In this document: positions 15,198-24,631 of the stretch, one piece after another
Layout of the letters: every line of letters starts with the position of its first letter
Numbering within the stretch: the first letter of the stretch is position 1
Source of the DNA: DATFDN01 sp963818725
GTDB taxonomy: Bacteria; Pseudomonadota; Alphaproteobacteria; Acetobacterales; Acetobacteraceae
Reading direction: 5' to 3'
DNA length: 64,000 nucleotides
Assembly: GCA_963818725.1 (NCBI GenBank)
Contig: CAWFTU010000013.1
Coordinates: 1-64,000, forward strand
Translations under genes and position numbers: made by a program
Notes under the pieces: generated by a model
The model's input: the letters and a program-made list of their open reading frames with translations, nothing else
Databases searched by the model: none
Told to the model about the DNA's origin: nothing

Positions 15198-17384
15198 ATG
15201 TTCAACTACTACCGCAAGGAGCTGGAGTGGGGCGGGCGCAAGCTCGTGCTGGAAACCGGCAAGATCGCCCGCCAAGCCGATGGGGCCGTCATGGTCCGCT
15301 ACGGCGAGACCATCGTTCTCTGCACCGCTGTCGGCGTGAAGGACGCGAAGCCGGGTCAGGACTTCTTCCCCCTCACGGTGAACTACCAGGAGAAGGCGTT
15401 CGCGGCCGGCAAGATCCCCGGCGGCTTCTTCAAGCGCGAGGGCAGGCCCTCGGAGAACGAGGTGCTGGTCAGCCGCCTGATCGACCGGCCGATCCGCCCG
15501 CTGTTCCCGGAGGGCTTCCGCAATGAGGTGCAGGTCGTCGCCACGGTGCTGAGCCGTGACCTCGAGAACGACCCCGACATCGTCTCCTTGATCGGCTGCT
15601 CGGCCGCCCTCACCCTCTCGGGCATCCCGTTCTTCGGGCCGGTGGGCGCCTGCCGGGTGGCGTACCGGGAGGGTCGCTACCTCCTCAATCCCACCGCCGA
15701 TCAGATGAAGGACACCGCGCTCGATCTCGTGGTCGCCGGCACGTCCGATGGCGTGCTGATGGTCGAGAGCGAGGCGCGCGAGCTGCACGAGGACGTGATG
15801 CTCGGCGCCGTCACCTTTGGCCACAAGGCGTTCCAGCCGGTCATCGAGGCAATTATCGAACTCGCCGAACGCGCCGCCAAGGATCCCTGGCCGCTGTCGG
15901 AGCCGCCGGAGGCGGAGAAGGCGCTCGCCACGCGCCTGGACGCGCTCGCCCGCCCCGATCTCACGGCCGCGTATGCCGAGTCGGAGAAGGCCACGCGCCA
16001 CGAGCGCATCGACGCCGCCAAGAGGACCGCCTTGGAGCAGATCGCGGCGGAGGGCCTGGACACGGACAAGGCCAAGTCGCTGTTCAAGAAGCTGGAAGCC
16101 GACATCGTCCGCAACGCGATCCTGGACACGAGCGTCCGCATCGATGGGCGCGACACGCGCTCGGTCCGCCCCATCATCAGCGAGGTGGGGCTGCTGCCCC
16201 GCGCGCACGGCTCGGCGCTGTTCACGCGCGGCGAGACGCAGGCGCTGTGCGTCGCCACGCTGGGCACCGGACAGGACGAGCAGGTGATCGACGCGCTCGA
16301 GGGCGAGTACCGCGAGCACTTCATGCTGCACTACAACTTCCCGCCCTACTCCGTGGGCGAGGCGGGCCGCATGGGCAGCCCCGGACGGCGCGAGATCGGG
16401 CACGGCAAGCTTGCGTGGCGGGCGATCCACCCCGTGCTGCCGGAGAAGGCCAATTTCCCGTACACGCTGCGCGTCGTCTCGGAAGTCACCGAAAGCAACG
16501 GGTCGTCGTCGATGGCGACGGTCTGCGGCTCGTCTCTCGCGCTGATGGACGCGGGGGTGCCGCTGGCCCGTCCGGTGGCGGGCATCGCCATGGGCCTCAT
16601 CAAGGAGGAGCGGGGCTTCGCCGTTCTGTCCGACATTCTGGGCGACGAGGACCACCTGGGCGACATGGACTTCAAGGTGGCCGGCACCGAGAAGGGCGTC
16701 ACCAGCTTGCAGATGGACATCAAGATCACCTCGATCACGCCGGAGATCATGCGCATCGCGCTCGATCAGGCGCGCGACGGGCGGATGCACATCCTGGGAG
16801 AGATGAGCAAGGCGATCACCGGCGCGCGCGGCGATGTCGCGGCCAACGCGCCGCGCATCACCGTCATCAACGTGCCCAAGGAGAAGATCCGCGAGGTGAT
16901 CGGCACCGGCGGCAAGGTGATCCGCGAGATCGTCGAGCAGACCGGCACCAAGATCGACATCAACGATGACGGCACCATCAAGATCGCCGCCACCGAGCAG
17001 GACCGGGCGCAGGCCGCGATCGACTGGATTCGCGGCATCGTGGCCGAGCCCGAGGTCGGCGTGATCTACAACGGCAAGGTGGTCAAGACCGCCGATTTCG
17101 GCGCGTTCGTGAACTTCCTCGGCTCGCGCGACGGGCTCGTGCATATCAGCGAGCTGGCGCCGGGGCGGGTTGGCAAGACCACCGACGTGGTCAATGTCGG
17201 CGACGCCGTGAAGGTGAAGGTCGTCGGCTTCGACGAGCGCGGCAAGATCAAGCTGTCGATGCGCGTCGTGGACCAGCAGACCGGCGAGGACATCACCGAC
17301 AAGGTGGGCGCCAAGCCGGGACGCGGGGACCGGCGGGAGCGGGGCGAGCAGCCGCCGGCCGAGCCGGCGGCGGCGGGGGAGTAA
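15198..17384 (+). CDS. pnp: polyribonucleotide nucleotidyltransferase (PNPase)
   Basis: PNPase degrades RNA 3' to 5' by phosphorolysis, alone or in a degradosome. The 728-residue protein has the first RNase PH domain (MVRYGETIVLCTAV...RPSENEVLVSRLIDRPIRPLFPEG), an all-helical linker, the catalytic second RNase PH domain (TRGETQALCVATLGT, GRREIGHGKLAWRAI, SDILGDEDHLGDMDFKVAGT), a KH domain (KIREVIGTGGKVI) and an S1 domain (GVIYNGKVVKTADFGAFVNF) with a short Pro/Glu tail. All parts are present. Confidence 0.97.
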   Translation: MFNYYRKELEWGGRKLVLETGKIARQADGAVMVRYGETIVLCTAVGVKDAKPGQDFFPLTVNYQEKAFAAGKIPGGFFKREGRPSENEVLVSRLIDRPIRPLFPEGFRNEVQVVATVLSRDLENDPDIVSLIGCSAALTLSGIPFFGPVGACRVAYREGRYLLNPTADQMKDTALDLVVAGTSDGVLMVESEARELHEDVMLGAVTFGHKAFQPVIEAIIELAERAAKDPWPLSEPPEAEKALATRLDALARPDLTAAYAESEKATRHERIDAAKRTALEQIAAEGLDTDKAKSLFKKLEADIVRNAILDTSVRIDGRDTRSVRPIISEVGLLPRAHGSALFTRGETQALCVATLGTGQDEQVIDALEGEYREHFMLHYNFPPYSVGEAGRMGSPGRREIGHGKLAWRAIHPVLPEKANFPYTLRVVSEVTESNGSSSMATVCGSSLALMDAGVPLARPVAGIAMGLIKEERGFAVLSDILGDEDHLGDMDFKVAGTEKGVTSLQMDIKITSITPEIMRIALDQARDGRMHILGEMSKAITGARGDVAANAPRITVINVPKEKIREVIGTGGKVIREIVEQTGTKIDINDDGTIKIAATEQDRAQAAIDWIRGIVAEPEVGVIYNGKVVKTADFGAFVNFLGSRDGLVHISELAPGRVGKTTDVVNVGDAVKVKVVGFDERGKIKLSMRVVDQQTGEDITDKVGAKPGRGDRRERGEQPPAEPAAAGE

Positions 17385-17401
17385 TCCGACCTGTGCCGAG
17401 C

Positions 17402-17522
17402 ATCACCCCCCTCTCCTCCCGCTCGCGGGGGGAGAGGACCGGGGTGAGGGGGATTGACTGGACGAAAAGCCCAAGGGAGGCATCCTCACTCCAGCCCGCT
17501 CCCGCGAGCGGGAGAAGGGGGA
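17402..17522. repeat. two REP-like palindromes between pnp and the next gene
   Basis: The first copy (17402-17453) reads CCCCCTCTCCTCCCGCTCGC then its complement ending GGGGTGAGGGGG. The second (17484-17522) is CCGCTCCCGCGAGCGGGAG. Both are stable hairpins and could also end pnp transcription. They belong to the dispersed family seen at five other places in the window. Confidence 0.8.
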
Positions 17523-17583
17523 CATGCCTCAGCAACCGAGATGCGTCGGGCGCGATACAAGGAACAGTCGGGAAAGCGAGCCC

Positions 17584-18996
17584 ATGAAACTCATCAACGC
17601 CATCCGCATGGGCGGAGCGGATGTCCTACCGCTGGTCGAAGGCGGCAAGGGCGTGTCCATCTCCAACGGTCTGTCGTGCGGGAACTGGGCGCTGGCGGGC
17701 GGCGTGGGCACGTTCAGCGCCGTCAACGCCGATAGCTACGACGAGCAGGGCCGCCTCATTCCGCAGATCTACCGCGGCGGCACCCGCCGCGAGCGGCACG
17801 AGGAGCTGATCGCCTACGCCATCCAGGGCGCGGTGGCACAGGCCCGGCGCGCCTACGAGCTGGCCGGCGGCAAGGGACGCATCCACGCCAACATCCTCTG
17901 GGAGATGGCCGGCGCCGAAAGGGTCATCACCGACGCGCTGGAGCAGGCGAGGGGCCTCATCAACGGCATCACCTGCGGCGCGGGGATGCCGTACCGCCTG
18001 TCGGAGATCGCCGCGCGGTTCAACGTGTACTACTACCCGATCGTCTCCTCGGGGCGCGCGTTTAACGCGCTGTGGCGGCGGGCCTACCACAAGGCGGCGG
18101 CGCTGCTGGGGGGCGTGGTGTACGAAGACCCCTGGCTCGCTGGCGGGCACAATGGCTTGTCCAACAGCGAGGATCCCGCCCGGCCCGAGGACCCGTTCCC
18201 CCGCGTGCTCGCCTTGCGCAAGCAGATGCGGGAGTTCGGCCTGAACGAGACGCCCATCGTCATGGCTGGCGGCGTCTGGTGGCTGGAGGAGTGGGAGGAC
18301 TGGATCGACAATCCCGACCTCGGCCCGGTCGCCTTTCAGTTCGGCACCCGCCCGTTGCTGACCCAGGAGAGCCCGATCGGCGAGGCGTGGAAGCGGCGCC
18401 TGCCGACGCTGAAGGAAGGTGACGTCTTCCTCAACCACTTCAGCCCGACCGGCTTCTGGTCGAGCGCGGTCAACAACAGCTTCATCCAGGAACTGCGCCA
18501 GCGCAGCGAGCGCCAGGTCGCGTTCACCACCGAACCGGTGGGCGATCACGTCGCGACCTTCGGCGTGGGGCCGCGCAAGCGCACGGTCTATCTCACCGGC
18601 CCCGACCTCGCCCGGGTGCGCGATTGGGAGGCGCAGGGGTTCACCGATGCGCTGCGCACGCCGGATTCGACGCTGATCTTCGTCACCCCGGAAAAGACTC
18701 GCGAGATCACCCGCGACCAGATCGCGTGCATGGGCTGCCTCAGCCAGTGCCGGTTCTCGAACTGGAGCCAGACTCCGCCGCAATACAGCACCGGCAAGCG
18801 CCCCGACCCGCGCAGCTTCTGCATCCAGAAGACATTGCAGACCATCGGCCATACCAGCGACGATCCAGACGCGATCGAGCACAACCTGATGTTCAGCGGC
18901 CATAACGCCTTCCGGTTCGGCCGCGACCCGTTCTACTCGAACGGGTTCATCCCGACGGTGCGCCAGCTTGTCGAGCGGATCCTGACCGGACGCTGA
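17584..18996 (+). CDS. nitronate monooxygenase / NPD-like flavin oxidoreductase
   Basis: A 470-residue TIM-barrel flavoprotein of the 2-nitropropane dioxygenase (NMO) superfamily. Supporting segments are GAGMPYRLSEIAARFNVYYYPIVSS, the GGHNGLSN loop and PIVMAGGVWW...VAFQFGTRPLLT, where FMN phosphate binds. It is longer than ordinary NMOs (about 320-350 residues) because of a C-terminal region with CMGCLSQCRFSNW, a Cys cluster that might bind metal. ATG 17584 gives the natural start MKLINAIRMGGADVLP. The substrate is not predictable. Confidence 0.75.
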   Translation: MKLINAIRMGGADVLPLVEGGKGVSISNGLSCGNWALAGGVGTFSAVNADSYDEQGRLIPQIYRGGTRRERHEELIAYAIQGAVAQARRAYELAGGKGRIHANILWEMAGAERVITDALEQARGLINGITCGAGMPYRLSEIAARFNVYYYPIVSSGRAFNALWRRAYHKAAALLGGVVYEDPWLAGGHNGLSNSEDPARPEDPFPRVLALRKQMREFGLNETPIVMAGGVWWLEEWEDWIDNPDLGPVAFQFGTRPLLTQESPIGEAWKRRLPTLKEGDVFLNHFSPTGFWSSAVNNSFIQELRQRSERQVAFTTEPVGDHVATFGVGPRKRTVYLTGPDLARVRDWEAQGFTDALRTPDSTLIFVTPEKTREITRDQIACMGCLSQCRFSNWSQTPPQYSTGKRPDPRSFCIQKTLQTIGHTSDDPDAIEHNLMFSGHNAFRFGRDPFYSNGFIPTVRQLVERILTGR

Positions 18997-19056
18997 CTTT
19001 GCCCCGCTGGGGCGGCGTGCTTCACTCCCCTATCGTTCAGGAGGAGGCCGCGCCGG

Positions 19057-20578
19057 ATGCTGTCCTGGTTCTCCGAACTGACGCCGCGGGAGCGCCGCAC
19101 CATGGCCGCCTGCTTCGGCGGTTGGACGCTCGATGCGTTTGACGTCCAGATCTTCAGCTTCGTCATCCCGACCCTCCTGGGATTGTGGCACATCTCCAGC
19201 GGACAGGCGGGCGAGCTTGCCACGATCACGCTGCTGGTCTCGGCGTTCGGCGGCTGGCTGGGCGGGACGCTCGCCGATCGCTATGGCCGGATGCGCATCC
19301 TGCAAGTCACCATCGTCTGGTACGCGGTGTTCACCGTAACTGCTCAACCCACCCCTCCCTCCGCAAATCATTGATAAACAACGCTTTCTGGGCGAGGCGA
19401 TTTTGGGCGTAACGGCAGTATCGAATCCGACGCATGTAACGGCCAAGGCTGCGATATTACGATATAAATAAGTATCTGGTATCGCCGCGGATTTTACTTC
19501 AACTGCCCAAATTTATCCCGTTTTCTGAGACTGCTGAAAATCATTCTATATCAACGCATTGCGCGAAGCGGGGTGGGTTGAGCAGTTGCTGTTCACCTTC
19601 CTCTGCGGCTTCGCGCAGACCTATGGCCAACTCTTCGTCTTCCGCGCCTTGCAGGGGATCGGCTTCGGCGGCGAATGGGCCGCCGGCGCCGTGCTCATGG
19701 GAGAGGTGATCCGCGACCGCTTCCGCGGTCGCGCTGTCGGGCTGGTGCAAACCGGCTGGGCCTTCGGCTGGGGCGCGGCGGCGCTCGCCTATACCGTGCT
19801 GTTCGCCTTTATCCGGCCCGAGCTGGCGTTCCGCGTACTGTTCTGGCTCGGCATCCTGCCGGCGCTGCTGGTGATCTGGATTCGCCGCAACGTCGCCGAA
19901 TCCGATCTCGTGCCGGGCCACGCCGTTGCCACCAGCGGCATTGGGCACGCTTTCTCGGCGCTGCGCCCGCCTCACCTCGCGACAACCTGGCGGCTGATCC
20001 TGATGGTAGTCGGGGCGCAGGGCGGCAGCTACGCCCTGGCCACCTGGCTGCCGACCTATCTCAAGACCGTGCGCCACCTGACCTCGGTGGGCGCGGGAAG
20101 CTACCTGCTCGTGCATATCCTGGGCGCGCTCTGCGGCTTTCTCGCCGGTTCCTTCCTGTCGGACGCGATCGGGCGAAAGCCGACCTTCCTCATCTCCGCC
20201 CTCGGCTCGATGGCGATGGTGCTGACCTACCTGCTGGCGCCGATCGGCAACGGCGCGATCCTCGCCATCGGCTTCCCGCTCGGCTTCATCATCTACATGA
20301 TGTTTCCCCCGATGGGGCCGTTCATGACCGAGCTGTTCCCCTCCGCCGTACGCGGCACCGGGCAGGGCTTCTGCTTCAGTGCCGGACGCGGCATCGGTGC
20401 CCTGTTCCCCGCTCTGGTCGGCTGGCTGACGCTCCGGCTCGGCCTCGGCGCGGCGATCGTCACCTTCGCGCTGTGCGCCTACGGTCTGATGATCGCGGGG
20501 CTCATGTTACTGCCCGAGACGCGCGGGCGGTCGCTGGAGAGCCTGGACGCGCGGGCCCGCGTTTCCGCTGCGGAGTAG
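19057..20578 (+). pseudogene. MFS transporter split by a MITE
   Basis: The 5' part encodes FGGWTLDAFDVQIFSFVIPTL and the loop 2-3 motif LADRYGRMRI up to VWYAVFT. After the inserted element the frame resumes with FLCGFAQTYGQLFVFRALQGIGFGGEWAAGAV and nine more membrane segments. Removing the 254-bp element and one 8-bp target copy restores a continuous, full-length 12-segment carrier of the aromatic/organic-acid symporter group. The insertion looks recent, since both halves are otherwise intact. Confidence 0.88.
19336..19589. mobile_element. 254-bp MITE with terminal inverted repeats and 8-bp target duplication
   Basis: The ends read GTAACTGCTCAACCCACCCC and, inverted, GCAACTGCTCAACCCACCCC (19 of 20 match). 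TGTTCACC is duplicated on both sides (19328-19335 and 19590-19597). The interior is AT-rich compared with its surroundings and has no coding frame, so it must have been moved by a transposase supplied elsewhere. Confidence 0.9.
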
Positions 20579-20964
20579 AACCTGATGACCAATCCCGGAT
20601 TCCCCGGATGAATTCGGATTTTCTTGTACCTTCCCGCCGAATCTGCTATGAATATCAGCGTGTTATCGACTGTTTGGATGCGCATTCATGGAACACCCAG
20701 CGGGTGAAGTCGCCGCCCGTTCGGTGTTGAGCAGCCGAGCCATGCGCAGGCCATCTGGCTGTAGGTGGGAGACATGCGTCCCGATTGCGGCCCAGGGAGC
20801 GCTATGGCCATCGGCATGGCGTCCGTCGACGCGTTCGGAGCGCCGTGGAGGGCCAGCAGGTCATTTTCCCGTTGAAAATCGCGTCGAGCCGGGTCCAAGC
20901 TGCCATTCAGAGCGGTCAGGAAGCCGTTTATCGGGGGAATCCCGGATAACTGGAGGAAACAGAC
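20579..20964 (+). other. intergenic, nothing recognised
   Basis: 386 bases between the split MFS gene and the SnoaL-like gene. Frames on either strand are short and Arg/Pro/Ser rich without a domain. It may hold an old insertion-sequence end, but I cannot match one. The segment just before 20965 (ACTGGAGGAAACAGAC) supplies the ribosome site of the next gene. Confidence 0.4.
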
Positions 20965-21435
20965 ATGAAGGCGCTCGTTGCCAGGTGTGCCATTGCCGCC
21001 GCCTTCTTCGCCTTGTCCGCTCCCGTCTGGTCGCAGGCGATGCTCCCTGAGTTAAAGAAGCAGCCGAGCGCGCAGGCCGTGCTCGCCGAACATCTTGACG
21101 CCCTTAATCACTGCGACTGGAACCGGATCGTCGCGCAGTACCCTGACGATGCGCAGATCAACCTCCCCGGCGGCACGATCATAAAAGGTCGCAAGGCAAT
21201 CGGCGACCTATTCGCCGGCTTCTGTAAAGATCCCAAGGACGGAGGGTTGAAAGGCATCCACTTCGAGGCCGAGCAGAGCACCCCAATCGGCGACGTGTTC
21301 GTCACGCAGTGGGTCGGGACGGCACCGTTCCTTGCCGAGCCCTACAAAGGGTCCGACGCCTACATCACCAAAGGTGGCTACATGCAGGCGATGGTGACCA
21401 CCTTCGATGGGGCCGCGTTGAAAATGAAGAAGTGA
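20965..21435 (+). CDS. secreted SnoaL/NTF2-like protein
   Basis: A signal peptide (MKALVARCAIAAAFFALSAPVWSQA, cut near residue 24) precedes a SnoaL-like fold: VLAEHLDALNHCDWNRIVAQYPDDAQINLPGG, then IKGRKAIGDLFAGF and a strand-rich end. This cone fold serves as a small enzyme or binding module; exported members are poorly characterised. TGGAGG lies 12 bases before ATG 20965. The IS4-type element inserted 28 bases after its stop may cut it off from downstream genes. Confidence 0.7.
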   Translation: MKALVARCAIAAAFFALSAPVWSQAMLPELKKQPSAQAVLAEHLDALNHCDWNRIVAQYPDDAQINLPGGTIIKGRKAIGDLFAGFCKDPKDGGLKGIHFEAEQSTPIGDVFVTQWVGTAPFLAEPYKGSDAYITKGGYMQAMVTTFDGAALKMKK

Positions 21436-21463
21436 CGTCGTCCCTGCATATTGGGGTGCTTAG

Positions 21464-22730
21464 CTCACCCATCCCCTCATTTCATATAAAAAAGGAGTGT
21501 GGTGAACTGGCCGGCGTTTGACAGGGCCTTTGCGAATTTCTCCATGAGCGGCAGCAGGCGGTGCTCAGGCATGTTCGGGATCAGTTCGTAGAGCATGCAG
21601 CCCTGCCGGAACAGCGAATGGGTCCGCGTCTTGCTGGTGTTCGACTTCAACAAGCGGTCCCTGCCGAGGCGTTCGCCGACGGCGCCGAGCAGCGTCAGCG
21701 GCGCGGTGGCGAACGCGCTGATCAGCAGCAGACGATCGCGGCGCATCGGCTCGCCGACGCGCGTGGCAGACAGTCCCATGCCGAACCGCAGGTCCTTGGT
21801 GTCGCGGAACTGCGGCTCGATCGTCCAGCGCCTGGCATAATGGTTGATCAGCGTCGCCGCTGTCGCGTCGCGCTCGCTGGTCGCAAGGCACCCGGGCTCC
21901 TTCATGTCCCGGGCATGAACGCAGACCACCGCGCCGACAATTTGGCCTTTCGCGGTCACGTGCGCATCGCGCAACTTGCGGGCGCGACCGGACTTTCCCA
22001 CCCATTCCGCGGCGGGCCTGGTCTGCCCGTCCGCGTCGGTGACGTGGATGTTGCCGCGAAAGCGGATCACGTAGCCAAAGCCCAGCGTGGGCAGGAAGGC
22101 GAACAACTTCTGATCGCCGAAGCCTCGGTCCGCCAGGATGGTCACCCGGCACCCCGCCGGCACGAGTTCTGCCAGGCGCCGCAGGCACGCGTCCTCGAAG
22201 TCGTTGCGCTGGCTGGTGAGTTCGTCCTTCGGTAATCCACAGCAGCGGCGCGGCACGGCCGTGACCGGTGACCAGGCTGAGCACCAGCGTGGCCTGGTCG
22301 TCGTGGTCGAAATCGGTCCAGTCCATAGCCACCAGGATGTCGCGACGCCCGCCGATCTGGTGCGGCACCCAGTGCGCGAAACTGTCCCAAACATCGATGC
22401 CGTCGTTGCTCAGCAGCCGATCCACCTGCTTGATCGCGTGCTTGGTCGTCAGGCCCCGCGCCTGCGCCAGCGCCTGACCGATCGTCGCCACCGCCAGCGA
22501 GGCCGCGTGCATCAGCCCGAGCGTCGCATCCGCCAGCGAGCCGACCCGCTTGGCGTGCAGGTCCGCGCCACACAGATCGCCAATGAAGGCGCGAACATCC
22601 TCTCGGCGCGTGCCCATCCGACCCCGTTTGCCCATACCATCCACCCAACGAACAACCCGTCGGCGGGACTACAAAACCCGCGCGAATCGCGGCCAGACCC
22701 GGGACAGGTCAGAATGAGGGGATTCGTGAG
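21464..22730 (-). mobile_element. IS4-type insertion sequence with 8-bp target duplication
   Basis: The 1267-bp element is bounded by inverted repeats (CTCACCCATCCCCTCATT at the left; complement of CTCACGAATCCCCTCATT at the right). GTGCTTAG is duplicated at 21456-21463 and 22731-22738. It carries one DDE transposase on the minus strand. The right flank is the end of an IS5-type remnant, so one element landed beside another. Confidence 0.9.
21477..22644 (-). pseudogene. IS4-family transposase, frameshifted
   Basis: The first frame (22644 to about 22230) gives DLHAKRVGSLADATLGLMHAASL and the first catalytic Asp in VAMDWTDFDHDDQ. A second frame carries LPKDELTSQRNDFEDACLRRL, the second Asp in TILADRGFGDQ and the Glu region RRWTIEPQFRDTKDLRFGMGL up to 21477. 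One base near 22225 separates them. With the shift repaired all three DDE residues are present. Confidence 0.8.
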
Positions 22731-22738
22731 GTGCTTAG

Positions 22739-22921
22739 GGCTTGTTAGCTCTTGTGGACTTTGATCCAGTCCATTGTTGCTGCCATGCACAGCACACCCA
22801 TGAAGGAGTGAGCGGTCTTTTCATAGCGGGTGGCGACAGCACGCCACTCCTTCAGCCGCGCCCAGAGACGCTCGACGAGGTTGCGGCCAATACCGTCCTT
22901 GCGGCCGACGACGATGCAGCG
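22739..22921 (-). mobile_element. IS5-family remnant (transposase C-terminus and right end)
   Basis: The minus strand reads RNLVERLWARLKEWRAVATRYEKTAHSFMGVLCMAATMDWIKVHKS followed by a stop at about 22745, a typical IS5-type OrfB end. The rest of the element is gone: the left side is cut by the IS4 element and the right side fuses to the CoA-transferase gene. The exact junction, between about 22880 and 22921, is not certain. Confidence 0.75.
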
Positions 22922-23740
22922 GGCGTTCTGCCGCTTGATGCCCTGGCCGCCCTCGTGCCGGATGGCGCGCTGGTTGCGCTGCCGCCCGACAATTCGCTGA
23001 CTCCCGCCGCCCTAGCACGCGCCTTGGTCCGCGCGGGACGGCGTGGGCTGAGGCTGCTTGGCGTGCCAGTGTCGGGCTACGCGACGGACCTGCTGATCGG
23101 CGCCGGCTGCGTCGCCTCGGTGGAGAGTTCCGGCGTTTCCCTTGGCGAATCCGGCCTCGCCCCGCGCTTCGCGGCAGCGCTGAAGGCGGGGCGGATCACC
23201 ATGACGGACGCCACCTGTCCGGCGATCCACACCATGCTCCAGGCCGCCGAAAAGGGCGTGCCCTTCATGCCCCTGCGCGGCATCCTCGGCAGCGACATAC
23301 TGGCGCACCGTCCCGATTGGCGGGTGATCGACAATCCGTTCGCACCCGGCGGCGATCCCATCGTGCTGCTTCCGGCCCTGTCGCCCGACATCGCCGCTTT
23401 CCACGCGGCGATGGCCGACCGCGCGGGCAACGTCTACGTCGGCCGCCGCCACGAGCTCGCGACCATGGCGCACGCCGCGCGGCGCAGCCTGGTAACGGTG
23501 GAGCACATCATCGACATCAACCTCCTGGAAGACGAGCGCCTCGCGGCGGGAACCATCGCTGCCACTTACATCGAGGCGATCGCTCTGGCCGAGCGGGGCG
23601 TCTGGCCGCTCGCGCTGCTCAACGAGTATCCGGCCGATGACGCGCATCTTGCCGAATACGCGCGCCTGGCCCGGACCGGGGAAGGGTTCCAGGCGTACCT
23701 GGAGCGGTTTGTGTTGGCGCCGACGGCCCAGGCGGAGTAG
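22742..23740 (+). CDS. CoA-transferase subunit A (glutaconate type), fused to an IS5 remnant
   Basis: From about 22922 the frame encodes a GctA-like subunit: PLDALAALVPDGALVALPPDNS, GLRLLGVPVSGYATDLLIGAGCVASVES, FMPLRGILGSDIL and RSLVTVEHIIDINLL. With a B subunit this would move CoA between acids. The normal start is missing. The only in-frame start codons (TTG 22742, GTG 22754, GTG 22808) lie within the IS5 remnant, so any product begins with IS-derived residues. The matching B subunit is at 27069, separated by an ABC transporter cassette on the other strand. Confidence 0.7.
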   Translation: MLALVDFDPVHCCCHAQHTHEGVSGLFIAGGDSTPLLQPRPETLDEVAANTVLAADDDAAGVLPLDALAALVPDGALVALPPDNSLTPAALARALVRAGRRGLRLLGVPVSGYATDLLIGAGCVASVESSGVSLGESGLAPRFAAALKAGRITMTDATCPAIHTMLQAAEKGVPFMPLRGILGSDILAHRPDWRVIDNPFAPGGDPIVLLPALSPDIAAFHAAMADRAGNVYVGRRHELATMAHAARRSLVTVEHIIDINLLEDERLAAGTIAATYIEAIALAERGVWPLALLNEYPADDAHLAEYARLARTGEGFQAYLERFVLAPTAQAE

Positions 23741-23743
23741 CGC

Positions 23744-24631
23744 CTACCCCTTCACCCCGCCCATTGTCAGGCCCGCCGCCATGTAACGGCGGAACGCATA
23801 GTAGATGACGATAGGCGGCAGCGCGTACACGATGGCGGTCGCCATCATGTAGTTCCACGGCAACTCGTCGCTGTTAAGAAACTGCGCCAGCGCAACCGCG
23901 ACGGTCATGCTCTGCGGCGTGGACAGTAGCAGGAAGTTATACAGGTACTCGTTCCAGGCCAGCAGAAGCGCATAGGTACCGACCGCAACCAAAGCCGGCG
24001 ACATCAGTGGCAGGTAGATGCGGTAATAGATCTGTAGCGGCGTGGCGCCATCGATGCGCGCAGACTCGTCAAGCTCCATCGGGATCGATTTGCCGTACTG
24101 TGAGAAGATGAAGATCGCGTAAGGGGTGGCAAATGTCACCAATGCCGCAACGACCGCCATAAGTTGGTTCTCGAGTCCGTAGATCTGCATGATCCGGTAG
24201 AACGAAATCGCCAAGAAGGACGCTGGTATTACGTAGGTCATCAGCGCAGCGTTGGTCAGCAGCCAACTGTGGCGGAGCCGCATCCGACCGATCGTGAAGC
24301 TGGCCAGCGAACCGATGAGCAATGTCAGGAACATCACCATCACGCCGACAAAGAAGCTGTTTCCGAACTGATGCCAGAAATGTTCAAGGTACCAAAAGCT
24401 CTCGGTGAACACGACGACGAAACTGTGCAACGACGGATGCTGCGGCCAGACGGCGCCACTGAACACGTCGTCGTGGCTGTCGAGAGCGATCATCAGCATG
24501 TTGTAGATCGGCAGGATCGACCAGACGAGGATCACGAAGCCGAGCGCCACGCAGACCGCTTCCAGCAGGTAGCGTCGAATCCGGTAGTGTCGCGCGGACG
24601 CTATCCGGGGGCTCGCGGTGGTGGCGCTCAT
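23744..24631 (-). CDS. carbohydrate ABC transporter permease (MalG/UgpE type)
   Basis: A 295-residue protein with six membrane segments and the EAA loop ELDESARIDGATPLQIYYRIYLPLMSPA that contacts the ATPase. Its start overlaps the stop of the upstream permease (ATGA, 24628-24631). It ends 4 bases from the CoA-transferase A stop, in convergent orientation. Codon use and lower GC differ from the flanking CoA-transferase genes, suggesting the three ABC genes arrived as a block. Confidence 0.88.
   Translation of the reverse strand: MSATTASPRIASARHYRIRRYLLEAVCVALGFVILVWSILPIYNMLMIALDSHDDVFSGAVWPQHPSLHSFVVVFTESFWYLEHFWHQFGNSFFVGVMVMFLTLLIGSLASFTIGRMRLRHSWLLTNAALMTYVIPASFLAISFYRIMQIYGLENQLMAVVAALVTFATPYAIFIFSQYGKSIPMELDESARIDGATPLQIYYRIYLPLMSPALVAVGTYALLLAWNEYLYNFLLLSTPQSMTVAVALAQFLNSDELPWNYMMATAIVYALPPIVIYYAFRRYMAAGLTMGGVKG

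Noticed and set aside
16247..16969. 240-codon plus-strand frame rich in His/Arg/Gly inside pnp
   Set aside because: Alternative frame of a conserved gene, with no homologous features.
14916..17144. 742-codon minus-strand frame opposite pnp
   Set aside because: His/Asp/Arg-rich shadow of PNPase, whose domains are all present on the plus strand.
20686..20898. Minus-strand 70-codon frame upstream of the SnoaL-like gene
   Set aside because: Looks vaguely like an IS end product but has no start context, domain or matching repeat.
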